64,000 nt of DNA from Neobacillus mesonae (lineage in GTDB: Bacteria; Bacillota; Bacilli; Bacillales; Cytobacillaceae). Below are positions 37,835-46,351 of the stretch, in pieces. The stretch spans positions 1,203 to 65,202 of the forward strand of contig NZ_KV440949.1 in the NCBI RefSeq assembly GCF_001636315.1, in the 5' to 3' direction. The notes under the pieces are model-generated. The model was not told the DNA's origin and did not search any database. It saw only the letters and a list, made by a program, of their open reading frames with translations. The stretch's first letter is position 1. The number at the start of each line of letters is the position of its first letter. Made by a program: the position numbers and the translations under genes.

Positions 37835-38382
37835 ACTTCCACCTCCCCCCTAGAATGTATAATCTTTTTATCACTTGGTCCTTCCACGCTCTCTTTATTC
37901 TTATTCATTAATTCTGCCGCCATTTCCACGGCGTCCACGATATTTTGATATCCCGTACAACGGCAAAGATTACCGGAGATACCTTCCCTGATTTGTTCCC
38001 GGGTAGGGTTAGGATTTTCCTTTAGAAAATGACAAGCAGACATCAGCATCCCTGAAGTGCAAAAACCACATTGGAGGCCATGTTTCTCCCAGAAAGCTTC
38101 CTGTAAAGGATGAAGATCGCCGCCCGGCTCTGCTAATCCCTCTACTGTGGTTATCTCTGCTTTGTCGGCCTGTACACCAAAGGCCAGGCAGGACCGTACA
38201 GCCCGGCCATCCATTATTACCGTACATGCTCCGCATATTCCATGTTCACAGCCGACGTGTGTCCCTGTTAAACCAAGCTCATCACGTAGTACGTCGGATA
38301 ATAACATCCGGGGCTCAACTGTTACGTTATACTCTTTTCCATTCACGGTTAATGTAAGGTTTCTTAAATTACTATGCGACAT
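37831..38382 (-). CDS. Molybdenum hydroxylase 2Fe-2S subunit
   Basis: A 183-residue small subunit. The plant-type ferredoxin domain carries CEHGICGAC and a following Cys (residues about 44-65). The second all-helical domain carries CGFC and CRC (about 105-142). These eight cysteines hold the two 2Fe-2S clusters that pass electrons from the Mo centre to FAD. The C-terminal tail of about 25 polar residues is longer than usual for the family. It overlaps the large-subunit gene by 4 bases and follows the FAD subunit gene closely. Confidence 0.95.
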   Translation of the reverse strand: MSHSNLRNLTLTVNGKEYNVTVEPRMLLSDVLRDELGLTGTHVGCEHGICGACTVIMDGRAVRSCLAFGVQADKAEITTVEGLAEPGGDLHPLQEAFWEKHGLQCGFCTSGMLMSACHFLKENPNPTREQIREGISGNLCRCTGYQNIVDAVEMAAELMNKNKESVEGPSDKKIIHSRGEVEV

Positions 38383-38411
38383 GGTTTCACCCCCGAAAAA
38401 ATACTAGAAAA

Positions 38412-39290
38412 TTAATCTTGTTGATGACTAGCCCTTTTGCAAGCCAATTTAAGGACACGCTTGGCATATGTTATAGATAAATCTTTTCGATATTCCGCAC
38501 TTGCATGTATGTCCGGCTCAGGATCAATTAACTCCCCTATTGAATGGCAGCATTCAGCTATTAACTCATCGTCAGGAAGCTTTCCGATTAGTCCATCTGT
38601 CACTTCTTCCAAGACTACAGGAACTCCGTCAACCCCTCCTAGACAGAGTGTGGCGGCTCTTATCTTTCCTTCATCGTCAAGAGTTGCAGAAGCAGCTGCC
38701 AAGACGATGCCAAAATCCCCTTTTCTTAAAGTGAATTCATCGATTGCAAATCCTGTTCTTTTTGACGGTAAGGGAATTTCGACTGACACCAAAATCTCAT
38801 TCATTTCGATTGTGGTTGTCAAATAGGTCATAAAAAATTCATCGGTCGTAACCGTCCTCAGTCCATCAGGTGATGCTAGAGTAATCGTTGCTCCCAATGC
38901 GGCAAGCATAACAGGAAGTTCCGCGGTAGGATCTGCGTGTGCAACACTTCCCCCAATTGTTCCCCGAGACCTTATTTGGGAATGTCCGATTAATTTCATT
39001 CCTTCTGGCAGTAAAGGACAAATTTGTTTCATTTCCTCCGACTCCTCAACTTGATAGTGACGAGTCATTCCGCCAATTTGGATAGATGAATCTGTCACAC
39101 GAATATAGTTGAGTTCAGATATATTACTGATGTCGATAATTACTTTTGGGCGGGCCAGACGCATATTCATCATCGGGATTAGACTCTGTCCACCCGACAT
39201 GATTTTGGCGTCAAAACCAAAGTCCTCCAATAAGTCTAATGCCTCATTAAGGTCTGTTGGAGCATGATAGTCAAAAACTGCTGGTTTCAC
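38412..39290 (-). CDS. Molybdenum hydroxylase FAD-binding subunit
   Basis: A 292-residue medium subunit of the CoxM/XdhB type. It shows the FAD motif AKIMSGGQSLIPMMNMRLA (near 30) and the second FAD loop TIGGSVAHADPTAELP (near 110), followed by a C-terminal CO_deh_flav_C-type domain. It completes the FAD/2Fe-2S/Mo trimer with the two genes downstream. Translation likely starts at GTG, with GAGGG upstream. Gene order FAD, 2Fe-2S, Mo is the usual one for this enzyme class. Confidence 0.94.
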   Translation of the reverse strand: MKPAVFDYHAPTDLNEALDLLEDFGFDAKIMSGGQSLIPMMNMRLARPKVIIDISNISELNYIRVTDSSIQIGGMTRHYQVEESEEMKQICPLLPEGMKLIGHSQIRSRGTIGGSVAHADPTAELPVMLAALGATITLASPDGLRTVTTDEFFMTYLTTTIEMNEILVSVEIPLPSKRTGFAIDEFTLRKGDFGIVLAAASATLDDEGKIRAATLCLGGVDGVPVVLEEVTDGLIGKLPDDELIAECCHSIGELIDPEPDIHASAEYRKDLSITYAKRVLKLACKRASHQQD

Positions 39291-39334
39291 GATATCCCTC
39301 TCTTTCCCGGCTAAATCGTTTATTCCTATTCTAC

Positions 39335-39784
39335 TTAAATGGCTGTTCTCGTTTTTGTTTCCTTGGCAATTCTCTTAAAGAAGTCTTTAACAATCATTTT
39401 GGCAATTCCGGACAAGATTCGCTGTCCAACCCCTGCAATCAGGCCGCCTACCTTTGCTTCCCCATCATATCGAATGGTTGTCTTTGAATTTTTATAATCA
39501 AGTTCAACCACAGCATTCCCTTCAATGAATCCCATTTTACTGTCAGCTTTCATAAGAAGTCGGTAGCTGTTTGGGGCGGATTTCTCAAGGATTTTAATCT
39601 CTGCCTGATATTCACCGCGCACCGCTGCGATTCCGAGGGCGATTTCTGCCTTGTAACTGTCCGGCTCGACTTCAGTTAAATCTTTACACCCTGGGGTTGC
39701 CTTCTTGAGGACCTCTGGATCATTCAAAGCGTTCCAAACCTCTTCCTGGCTAGCATCAACAATAATTTCACCTTGTACGTTCAT
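39335..39784 (-). CDS. CoxG-like SRPBCC protein
   Basis: A 149-residue START/SRPBCC-fold protein of the CoxG (carbon monoxide dehydrogenase subunit G) family. The N-terminal GEIIVDASQEEVWNALNDPEVL and central GECRAEIKI-like strand region fit, and the C-terminal basic tail is typical. CoxG-type proteins accompany Mo hydroxylases and may help membrane attachment or maturation. It precedes the FAD subunit gene by 44 bp in the same operon. Not a catalytic subunit. Confidence 0.85.
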   Translation of the reverse strand: MNVQGEIIVDASQEEVWNALNDPEVLKKATPGCKDLTEVEPDSYKAEIALGIAAVRGEYQAEIKILEKSAPNSYRLLMKADSKMGFIEGNAVVELDYKNSKTTIRYDGEAKVGGLIAGVGQRILSGIAKMIVKDFFKRIAKETKTRTAI

Positions 39785-39973
39785 TATTCATAACCACCCT
39801 TACTTTATTTTTCAGCTAGTAAGCTTTACCTTTCCGATGACAATTCATAATTATCAGAAATTTATTTTCATAAATAAAGTATAAAATATATTATATATAA
39901 TTGTGAAATACCTAAATTTTATATAATCATAAACTTTTTCTATTTGCTTGATTATTAATTTACTATAGTAAAA

Positions 39974-40011
39974 AGCCTAAACTCTCGGATGACAAAAAGA
40001 GAATTTAGGCT
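39974..40011 (-). terminator. Terminator after the second AAHS carrier gene
   Basis: AGCCTAAACTCTC and GAGAATTTAGGCT arms around a 12-base loop, with a T run on the minus strand. It separates the dioxygenase/carrier unit from the Mo-hydroxylase operon. Confidence 0.88.
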
Positions 40012-40047
40012 CTTTGGATGAATTTACAACCCCAATTGATACACCAT

Positions 40048-41298
40048 TTAGATAGAACTTACTTTCTCTATTGGATTTTCAAGTATTTCAGTTTCCTCCG
40101 TTTGTCCTCGTGTTTCTTTACCAAGAAGCAACACGTTCAAAGCTGCAAGGATACATGTGCTGAAAAAGAGGATGAAAATAGTTTCAATCTGAAAACCTGC
40201 CGTCATCATTCCACCGACAACTACAGGGGCGATAATAGACCCTATACGTCCAAGCGCATTTGCCATCCCTGATCCTGTAGCCCGTACTTCCGCGGCATAG
40301 TTTTCTGTCGCATAGGCATATATCGTACCCGTAACCCCTGGAAAGAAAAAGTTTAAAGCGAGTCCTGAGGCAAGAAGTGCCGTTACAGTTTCAGCATTTC
40401 CAAAGAAAAGTGAACTAATAGCTACACATATCAAATAGCCAATAAGGACGAATTTTCGACCTATTTTTTCAATCAGCCACGCTGCGCTAAAAAATCCTGG
40501 CAATTGGGCCAAGGTCATGATTAGCACATATCCAAAACTTCGAATGAGGTCAAAACCTTTCAGGACCAGTATGGATGGGAACCATAAAAACATGCCATAA
40601 TACGTAAACATAGTGAGTAACCATAGAATCCAAGTCATCGTGGTGGCACGTGCATATTTTGGAGTCCATAATGTTTTTAAATTCCCCCATACGGAAGTGC
40701 GCTCTTTATCCATCTTGTTAAAAGTGGCTGATTCCGGAACTCCGCGGCGGATGTAGATGGCGATAAAGGCAGGAATTGCGCCAATAAGAAGCGCTGCGCG
40801 CCATCCCCAGTTCGGTATTACAAAATAGCCAATTATTGCAGCTAACAACCAACCTACCGCCCAGAAACTCTCTAACAGTACAACCCAACGCCCTCTTGTT
40901 TTGCTAGGAGCGTGTTCAGCAACAATTGTAGCCGCTACCGGACCCTCCCCTCCTAGACCTAATCCCATAAAGAATCTTAGAACCAAAAGTATGGCAAGTG
41001 ATGTTGAAAGCGCAGAGAGTCCACTACTGATGCTAAACATAATGATTGTAATCGTTAATACTTTCATGCGGCCAATCCGGTCCGCAAGCACACCAGCAAT
41101 GATCGCTCCGAAAAACATCCCGATTGCATTAATGGTTCCAATCCACCCAGCTGTAGCATGTGTCATATTCCAATCCTGAATTAACGCTGCTGTTAGGAAC
41201 CCAATAATTCCAACATCCATTGCATCAAACATAAAACTCGTACCTGAAACCAAAAATACTTTTCGAAAAGATACTGTTTTAGTATTATTATCACTCAA
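40048..41298 (-). CDS. MFS transporter, aromatic acid:H+ symporter (AAHS) type (second)
   Basis: A 416-residue, 12-helix carrier. The helix 2-3 loop GVLADRIGRMK and GLGLGGEGPVAATIVAEHAPSKTRGR fit the AAHS/sugar-porter-like group. It is a paralogue of the 28348-29589 carrier by shared motifs. It lies directly downstream of the two dioxygenase genes, so it may import the dioxygenase substrate. Translation probably starts at UUG (41298), which has AAGGTG seven bases upstream. Confidence 0.88.
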   Translation of the reverse strand: MSDNNTKTVSFRKVFLVSGTSFMFDAMDVGIIGFLTAALIQDWNMTHATAGWIGTINAIGMFFGAIIAGVLADRIGRMKVLTITIIMFSISSGLSALSTSLAILLVLRFFMGLGLGGEGPVAATIVAEHAPSKTRGRWVVLLESFWAVGWLLAAIIGYFVIPNWGWRAALLIGAIPAFIAIYIRRGVPESATFNKMDKERTSVWGNLKTLWTPKYARATTMTWILWLLTMFTYYGMFLWFPSILVLKGFDLIRSFGYVLIMTLAQLPGFFSAAWLIEKIGRKFVLIGYLICVAISSLFFGNAETVTALLASGLALNFFFPGVTGTIYAYATENYAAEVRATGSGMANALGRIGSIIAPVVVGGMMTAGFQIETIFILFFSTCILAALNVLLLGKETRGQTEETEILENPIEKVSSI

Positions 41299-41465
41299 AA
41301 ATGTTCACCTTCTTTAACAGGGATTGGATAAGCCAAAATCTTTTAAACCTAGATTCAAAATGAATATCTTTAGGAGATAGAAAGTTTCTTATATTTTGTG
41401 AGATTAGGAACACTTCTAAAACTATTTCCCTACGGTTTTTGCTTTTCGAGCCCTTGTTAAAAAAT

Positions 41466-41489
41466 GGGTCATGCTAAAAAGCACAACCC
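41466..41489 (-). terminator. Hairpin after the dioxygenase beta-subunit gene
   Basis: On the minus strand GGGTTGTGC pairs with GCATGACCC (two G-U pairs) and is followed by ATTTTTT. It lies about 110 bases past the beta-subunit stop. No gene is seen in 41299-41601. Confidence 0.7.
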
Positions 41490-41601
41490 TATTGTCTCTC
41501 TAATAATAAGGCAAGACCTTCTATATTGTTGAATTGTTCTACACTATCAATCAAAGAAGTCTTCTTGTCATTACAGGCGGAAGCCTTAACAATGTGCATA
41601 T

Positions 41602-42135
41602 TTACAAAAACATACCTAGATTCATAACTGTTAATACAGTCTGATCGGGATAGATCGTCCTTTGAGAAATTTTCCATTTTCCTTCTTCTTTCCGAATTAC
41701 ATCTTCCCGTTCTCCCATAATTTCTTCCGTTTGAAGCTCGGAAGCCCTGCTTCGTTTGTAGAAAAAATAAGTTCGGACGTTATATTCATCAGAAACAGCA
41801 CTCGGTGTTATCATGATGTTCGTGATATAATGCCTTTGTCTAGTAGGTGGATCATCGACCCAGGCCGAATTCGTATAAAGCCTCTGGACTCTTGTTTCAA
41901 GTGACTTTTTCGTTTCTTCAAAGTAGGTCATTTCATCCACTATATCGGAACCGTCTCTTCTTTCTTTAGTCACACGTAGTGGCATACGATATTTAACATC
42001 ATCCGTTAATAAATCAAACCATTCTTTATACATCCGATGGTCTAAAAAATAGGCTTCTTGATGGTAAAATTGACTAATTTCAAGGTGTAACTTTGGATCC
42101 ACTATATTTTGCTGAAGTTGTAATTCCAGACTCAC
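41602..42135 (-). CDS. Aromatic-ring-hydroxylating dioxygenase beta subunit
   Basis: A 177-residue NTF2-like cone-shaped protein of the ring-hydroxylating dioxygenase small-subunit family. It has the N-terminal ISQFYHQEAYFLDHRMYKEW helix region, PTRQRHYITNI in the middle and a C-terminal WKISQRTIYPDQTVL strand pair. It structures the alpha3beta3 hexamer and is not catalytic. Start is GTG at 42135 after AGGAGGG, 15 bases past the alpha-subunit stop. Confidence 0.9.
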   Translation of the reverse strand: MSLELQLQQNIVDPKLHLEISQFYHQEAYFLDHRMYKEWFDLLTDDVKYRMPLRVTKERRDGSDIVDEMTYFEETKKSLETRVQRLYTNSAWVDDPPTRQRHYITNIMITPSAVSDEYNVRTYFFYKRSRASELQTEEIMGEREDVIRKEEGKWKISQRTIYPDQTVLTVMNLGMFL

Positions 42136-42150
42136 TTCTATTCCCTCCTT

Positions 42151-43491
42151 TTAGTCCACAATCCCTTTTGAAATGAGTTCAAACCAACGCTTATGAATAT
42201 TTTTCGCTAAATTATCCGTGTAACAAGATGGGTAAGCAACACCTGGTCCAGGGAACGTTTCATCTGGTTCAAATACTGATTCTCCAAGCAGGTAGTTATT
42301 GACATTGTTATAATTTAATTCTTTATCTTCCATCATGAGCGCGTTGTTTACTTGAGTGATACGAGCCCAAACCTCTGTATCATCCTGCTCCAATGTGCCG
42401 GAGGGACCAAAGGAACCAACATATGATTTATATGCTTCTTCCTTGTATTCTTCAGGTGCTGCCTTATCAATTAAAAACCAACACCAAATTTCTACTTTAT
42501 CCGGACCTAAAGGTCTCCAAACCCGAAGATTTAAGTAGTTGTGCATTTCCCCTTCCGTCCCATGAACTGGACTGTCAAATGCAAAGTTAGGGAAAACGCC
42601 GCCTATGAAAACCGTTGTTTTTGATAATACTTCAGCTTGTTCCGGGCTTAAATTTCTTTCAAACATTGGCCACATGGATTCAGGCATTGTTTGATATTTA
42701 TAAGGTGAGCTGCCTGTGGCAGAGGTAATGATACTTAAACCGTGACCGTTTTCTAAGACGACCTGATGGCCATATCCCGCATAATTCGGGTCACTCGGGC
42801 TAATTCCTAATTCTACTGTGGATCTATGGGTCGTTTGCACATGATAAGGATCGGAAGAGAAGTTTTCATGCGTCATCTTCCAATTTGCTTGGGCTACCCA
42901 GCGTTGAGGGACCCCTCTAACCTCCATTCCTCCGTCACTTCTGCCCAACAGGATGTCTAAGTACCATTTCATATCCCCAAGGTACTCTTCTAAGGGAACA
43001 GCTTCATAATCCAAGTTTCCAAAAATTAACCCTTGATATATCTCTACCTTCGGAATTGGCCGAAGCCCCCAATCATCCTTCACCATATTTTCCCCGTACA
43101 CTTTTTTCCCAGAAACTACACCAATTAAATCTCCATCGAGGTTGTAACTCCATCCATGATAGGGGCATGTAAACGTTTTCTTATTTCCGAAATCAGCCGT
43201 GCATAATTGCGCGCCTCTATGCGTGCAAGAGTTAAGAAAGGCTTTAATCTCACCTGATTTTGTTTTTACGAGTAATATAGGATCACTAGCCATCCATCTA
43301 GTTACATAACTTCCAGGCTCCTTTATCTCTGATTCGTGCCCAAGAAATTGCCAAGTACGGGCAAAAATCTTCTTACGTTCCAATTGATATATTTCAGGAT
43401 CTGTCACTACCCATTGAGGTAATAAACCCTGTTCCATTTTTTCTTTCAGCTTCTGAAAAATCTCCTTATTTAAGTTATCTTTAACCAACAT
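42151..43491 (-). CDS. Aromatic-ring-hydroxylating dioxygenase alpha subunit (Rieske)
   Basis: A 446-residue Rieske non-heme iron oxygenase. The Rieske cluster ligands are Cys89/His91 (SCTHRGAQLC) and Cys109/His112 (CPYHGW). The mononuclear iron ligands are His217 and His222 in DPYHVQTTH, with an Asp in the C-terminal EQDDTEVW segment. It adds both atoms of O2 to an aromatic ring. No ferredoxin or reductase gene is nearby, so electrons must come from elsewhere in the genome. Substrate unknown; the context points to an aromatic or heteroaromatic acid. A shared 94-bp element lies upstream at 43681-43774. Confidence 0.92.
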   Translation of the reverse strand: MLVKDNLNKEIFQKLKEKMEQGLLPQWVVTDPEIYQLERKKIFARTWQFLGHESEIKEPGSYVTRWMASDPILLVKTKSGEIKAFLNSCTHRGAQLCTADFGNKKTFTCPYHGWSYNLDGDLIGVVSGKKVYGENMVKDDWGLRPIPKVEIYQGLIFGNLDYEAVPLEEYLGDMKWYLDILLGRSDGGMEVRGVPQRWVAQANWKMTHENFSSDPYHVQTTHRSTVELGISPSDPNYAGYGHQVVLENGHGLSIITSATGSSPYKYQTMPESMWPMFERNLSPEQAEVLSKTTVFIGGVFPNFAFDSPVHGTEGEMHNYLNLRVWRPLGPDKVEIWCWFLIDKAAPEEYKEEAYKSYVGSFGPSGTLEQDDTEVWARITQVNNALMMEDKELNYNNVNNYLLGESVFEPDETFPGPGVAYPSCYTDNLAKNIHKRWFELISKGIVD

Positions 43492-43680
43492 TTCCTGCTC
43501 ACCTCAATTTGTCTATATTCCATTTGTAAGATAATTCTTTGGTAGATTCATTATTTATGTGTAATACTGAGTGTCAAAATTACCTATTAATATGTTTGGC
43601 GATTCTATCACTTCATCCATTTAACCTCCATCCAAATATTAGATACACTAAATATTAACTAAAAGTGTTCTTTCAAAACG

Positions 43681-43774
43681 AATGTTTGAAATTCTCTGCT
43701 AATTATAGTTTAAAATGTATAATATATAATGTTAAATACTTATTATTTATTAACGAATAAAAAAAATGAATGTT
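43681..43774 (-). promoter_or_regulatory. 94-bp shared upstream element, copy 2
   Basis: This is the counterpart of 29776-29869, including a 32-base identical block at 43724-43755. It lies about 190-280 bp upstream of the dioxygenase alpha-subunit start, the same distance as copy 1 from its carrier gene. A common regulator is likely. Confidence 0.6.
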
Positions 43775-43816
43775 AATGCCCGTGCCTTCCTTAAAAAAAG
43801 TTCACCTTTTTTGATT

Positions 43817-43937
43817 AGAAAAAAGCTCATGCGCCCTGGTCAGCGGCGTATGGTCACCTCGAAAAAAAGCTAACGCTTTTTCATCGTGCGATGCCAATGC
43901 TGCCGAAACCTTCCTTGTGGAGCGCTCCAACTGAGAT
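43817..43937 (-). mobile_element. MITE-like repeat, truncated inverted copy
   Basis: The reverse complement matches 35447-35563 at about 90 percent by eye, from ATCTCAGTTGGAGCGCTCC to the AGGGCGC end. The other half of the element is missing. With the full copy it brackets the 35.5-43.5 kb gene block in inverted orientation. Confidence 0.75.
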
Positions 43938-43978
43938 TGGCGACAATACTCATAGAAAAATTGAGGATCCAAAATAAT

Positions 43979-44025
43979 AAAGTGCCAGGCACCTTCCTGA
44001 TTTCTGGTTAGTGCCTGGCACTTTT
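43979..44025. repeat. Dispersed GTGCCAGGCACC hairpin, subfamily A (copy 2)
   Basis: AAAGTGCCAGGCACC and GTGCCTGGCACTTTT arms around about 17 bases. It lies at the 3' end of the broken YhfC copy, at the same relative place as copy 1 behind the intact gene, so gene and hairpin were duplicated together. Confidence 0.85.
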
Positions 44026-44045
44026 GTACGGTCACACCATATTTA

Positions 44046-44812
44046 TTAAGTAGAGGAGGTGTCTGGCAGCAATTTTCTTGTTTTTTTAATGTAAAGCATA
44101 CAGAGGATTCCGACAACCGCCAGATACGGTTCGACCATCCATAATTTAATGTAGCCGGTTTGGACAAAGATGAATGGAAATTCGATCACCGCATGTATGA
44201 AGATGACAATGGAAATTTTCTTTTTCACGACACCCATCAGCACGAAAAGGCTTAACGCAATTTGTATAAACACGGCAAAAAACCGCTCAACAGATCCCAA
44301 TAAATAGTAGAATACACCTTAGCTTAATACCGTGTCTTTTATCGATGCCAGCTGATCTGCCGGCATTTTCCCTGTCATTTCTGTCTCTAAGGTACCCTAA
44401 TTTATCATAATGACGAACAAAATGTTTGGTAGAATGAGCATTAGCATCGATAGAACAGCTTCAATCCGCCCCATCCGAAACCAAAGGGGATCAGCCTTTA
44501 TAGTCATGAAACTTTTTAAACAGCCAGATAAATAATAGGAATCGGCCCAACTCTTCAAAGATTCCTGTGGCCATTGCTCCGTATAAACCAAACAGCCATG
44601 GGTGATCTCATAATTCGGGAAATTGACCACTACAACAAAATGTAAGGCTTTTTCCAAGATCTATGTAAAAACAAAAAATCCTACCGCCCCTAGAATGAGC
44701 GGCTTTACTGCAATACCTGTTCTTTTTCGATAAAACATATCAGTCTAACAAATAGCACAAATGAAAAAATGATGGGTACAAACATAGAAACGATTGTAGC
44801 CGTGCTTACCAT
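44046..44812 (-). pseudogene. Decayed second copy of the YhfC-family protease gene
   Basis: The DNA aligns end to end with 1603-2382, including the GGGGAGTTGG-type start context and the ATG at 44810-44812. The frame is broken by in-frame stops at 44319-44321 (CAG to TAA) and 44661-44663 (CAG to TAG). Single-base deletions occur near 44609 and 44745. The C-terminal 84 codons and a middle part are still open. The flanking DNA upstream also matches to about 44915. No functional product is expected. Confidence 0.9.
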
Positions 44813-44966
44813 CCAACTCCCCATTTTGATGTGTTGCAATTTTATAAACAATAAAAATATTAAAGCGAGATTGGTTATAGGTCAATAATCATTTGTTAAA
44901 AAATAATTTAGCTTCCATTATCTTCAATACTAAACAGAACACCAGAATTCTATTGGGTCCCCTACG

Positions 44967-45090
44967 CAAAAAACTGCCCAAGATATTGAGCAGCTGATCT
45001 TCGAAACTATTTAATTCCTATTGCTTTTTTCGTTGATAATACTGTCAGATAACGATCTTTTTAGTAGAGACGGAATGCTTTTTTGTATTT
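44967..45090 (-). pseudogene. Remnant of an L,D-transpeptidase gene 3' end
   Basis: This stretch matches 54700-54840, the C-terminal peptidoglycan-binding part and terminator of the L,D-transpeptidase gene. Shared blocks include the CTGCCCA/TGAGCAG hairpin, GAAACTATTTAAT and TGCTTTTTTCGTTG. An internal deletion removes some 15-20 bases. It is only a fragment and cannot encode a protein. Confidence 0.75.
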
Positions 45091-45102
45091 AGGTTTAAAG
45101 AC

Positions 45103-45282
45103 CTAATTCCTTTGCTGAAATTCTGTGAAGGGTTCTCCACTATCCTCTTTTTGTTCGATTTGATTTACCTTATTAGCAATATATTTATTTGTATAAACTA
45201 GTAATAAAAGGAACAAAACTAAAAATCCGCTAATAATTAACAAGAAATTTTGAAACCAAGCACCGAAATCTAAGATCTCCAT
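45103..45282 (-). CDS. Small single-pass membrane protein (59 aa)
   Basis: A short open frame with a very good AGGAGG site seven bases before the ATG. The 59-residue product starts MEILDFGAWFQN and has one hydrophobic helix (about residues 13-30, rich in Leu/Ile/Phe). A polar, charged tail ending FTEFQQRN follows. Topology is probably N-out with the tail in the cytoplasm. I do not recognise a family. It stands alone between a pseudogene fragment and the divergent YteA-like gene. Confidence 0.7.
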   Translation of the reverse strand: MEILDFGAWFQNFLLIISGFLVLFLLLLVYTNKYIANKVNQIEQKEDSGEPFTEFQQRN

Positions 45283-45474
45283 TGATATTCCTCCTATTCA
45301 TATTTTCATTTTCTAGATTTAGAATATATTTACCCAAAAACTAGTTTGCCAATCATATAAATGATAGTTTAGGCAAAAAATTCTGCAAAAGCGCTGCAGT
45401 GTATCACCATAAGGTTTTTATCAACTAAAGAAAGGGTATTATTTTAGCAATAATAAAAGAGGATGTGAATCATC

Positions 45475-46230
45475 ATGCTGTCTACAAAGCAACTTGATAC
45501 ATTAAAAAAGAGGCTTGAGAAGGAAAAACAGGAAATTAAAGACCAGATTGATTTTAACAATAATTACAATAAAATGGATACTAGCTTGCGAGAAACAGTC
45601 GATGAATTATCGGCATATGACAATCATCCTGGTGATCTGGGCTCTGAATTAATGGAGCGTCAACGAGAATTTGCATTAGAGGAACACCAGGATAAAGAGC
45701 TCGAAAAAATAAATAGAGCACTAGATGCCATCGAAAATGGATCCTATGGAAAGTGCCAGGTATGCGAGGAAGAAATTCCCTTAGAGCGGCTGGAGGCTCT
45801 TCCGACCACTTTATATTGTATAAATCATACTCCGGAAACAGCTCTCGGAGAATATCGCCCTGTTGAGGAAGACCTCATAGAGCCCTCGGAAGTCAATTCC
45901 TTCAGACATCAATCCGAAGATGGGATTGTCGATACGCAAGATAGTTTTGAGGAAGTCGCTAGATTTGGAACCTCGGAAACTCCATCAGACCTTGTTGGTG
46001 ATTATGATAGCTACAATACTCTGTATAACAAAGGGAAAAACGAAGAATCATATACCGAGGATTACGAAAACTATTCTGCCACTGACATCACAGGCCAGCA
46101 AAAAAACGTAATGCCGTCCAGAAAATTGGAGGAATACAAGGACCTGCTGGATAGAAAAGGAATAGACTCCAAAATTGGTGATATTCCATATAAAAAAGGT
46201 GACAGCTATATAAACGATAAGAACAACTAA
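45475..46230 (+). CDS. YteA-family DksA/TraR-type zinc-finger protein
   Basis: A 251-residue protein. The first 90 residues form a charged coiled coil, followed by a DksA/TraR C4-type finger with Cys94, Cys97, Cys115 and His118 (CQVC...CINH). The remaining 130 residues are acidic and low in structure. This is the layout of the Bacillus YteA group, related to the RNA-polymerase-binding DksA but with unproven function. The His for the fourth Cys is notable. ATG preceded by AGAGGATG. Own terminator downstream. Confidence 0.9.
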   Translation: MLSTKQLDTLKKRLEKEKQEIKDQIDFNNNYNKMDTSLRETVDELSAYDNHPGDLGSELMERQREFALEEHQDKELEKINRALDAIENGSYGKCQVCEEEIPLERLEALPTTLYCINHTPETALGEYRPVEEDLIEPSEVNSFRHQSEDGIVDTQDSFEEVARFGTSETPSDLVGDYDSYNTLYNKGKNEESYTEDYENYSATDITGQQKNVMPSRKLEEYKDLLDRKGIDSKIGDIPYKKGDSYINDKNN

Positions 46231-46240
46231 GACTATATCT

Positions 46241-46272
46241 GGGTCAGAATTCCAAATAAGTGGGTCTGACCC
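46241..46272 (+). terminator. Terminator after the YteA-like gene
   Basis: GGGTCAGA and TCTGACCC perfect arms around 16 bases, followed by TTTATT. Confidence 0.8.
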
Positions 46273-46351
46273 TTTATTACATGCTTTCAACTAACGTAAT
46301 CAAGTTTATCAACCTTTTGTTTTGAGAAGAATGATTAGTGAGGTGATGATG

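Noticed and set aside
35552..39784. CO dehydrogenase (CoxLMS) operon
   Set aside because: The large subunit lacks the AYRCSFR-type loop expected in form I CO dehydrogenases; CoxG-like and XdhC genes also accompany other Mo hydroxylases.
41489..41677. Open frame of 62 codons after the dioxygenase genes
   Set aside because: It overlaps the end of the beta-subunit gene in another frame and ends at the terminator hairpin; no ribosome site.
43802..44167. Open frame of 121 codons
   Set aside because: It spans the truncated MITE, a hairpin repeat and the end of a pseudogene, so it is a chance frame.
44046..44812. Functional second YhfC gene by frameshift or read-through
   Set aside because: At least two stops and two deletions break the frame in different places, so no plausible product remains.
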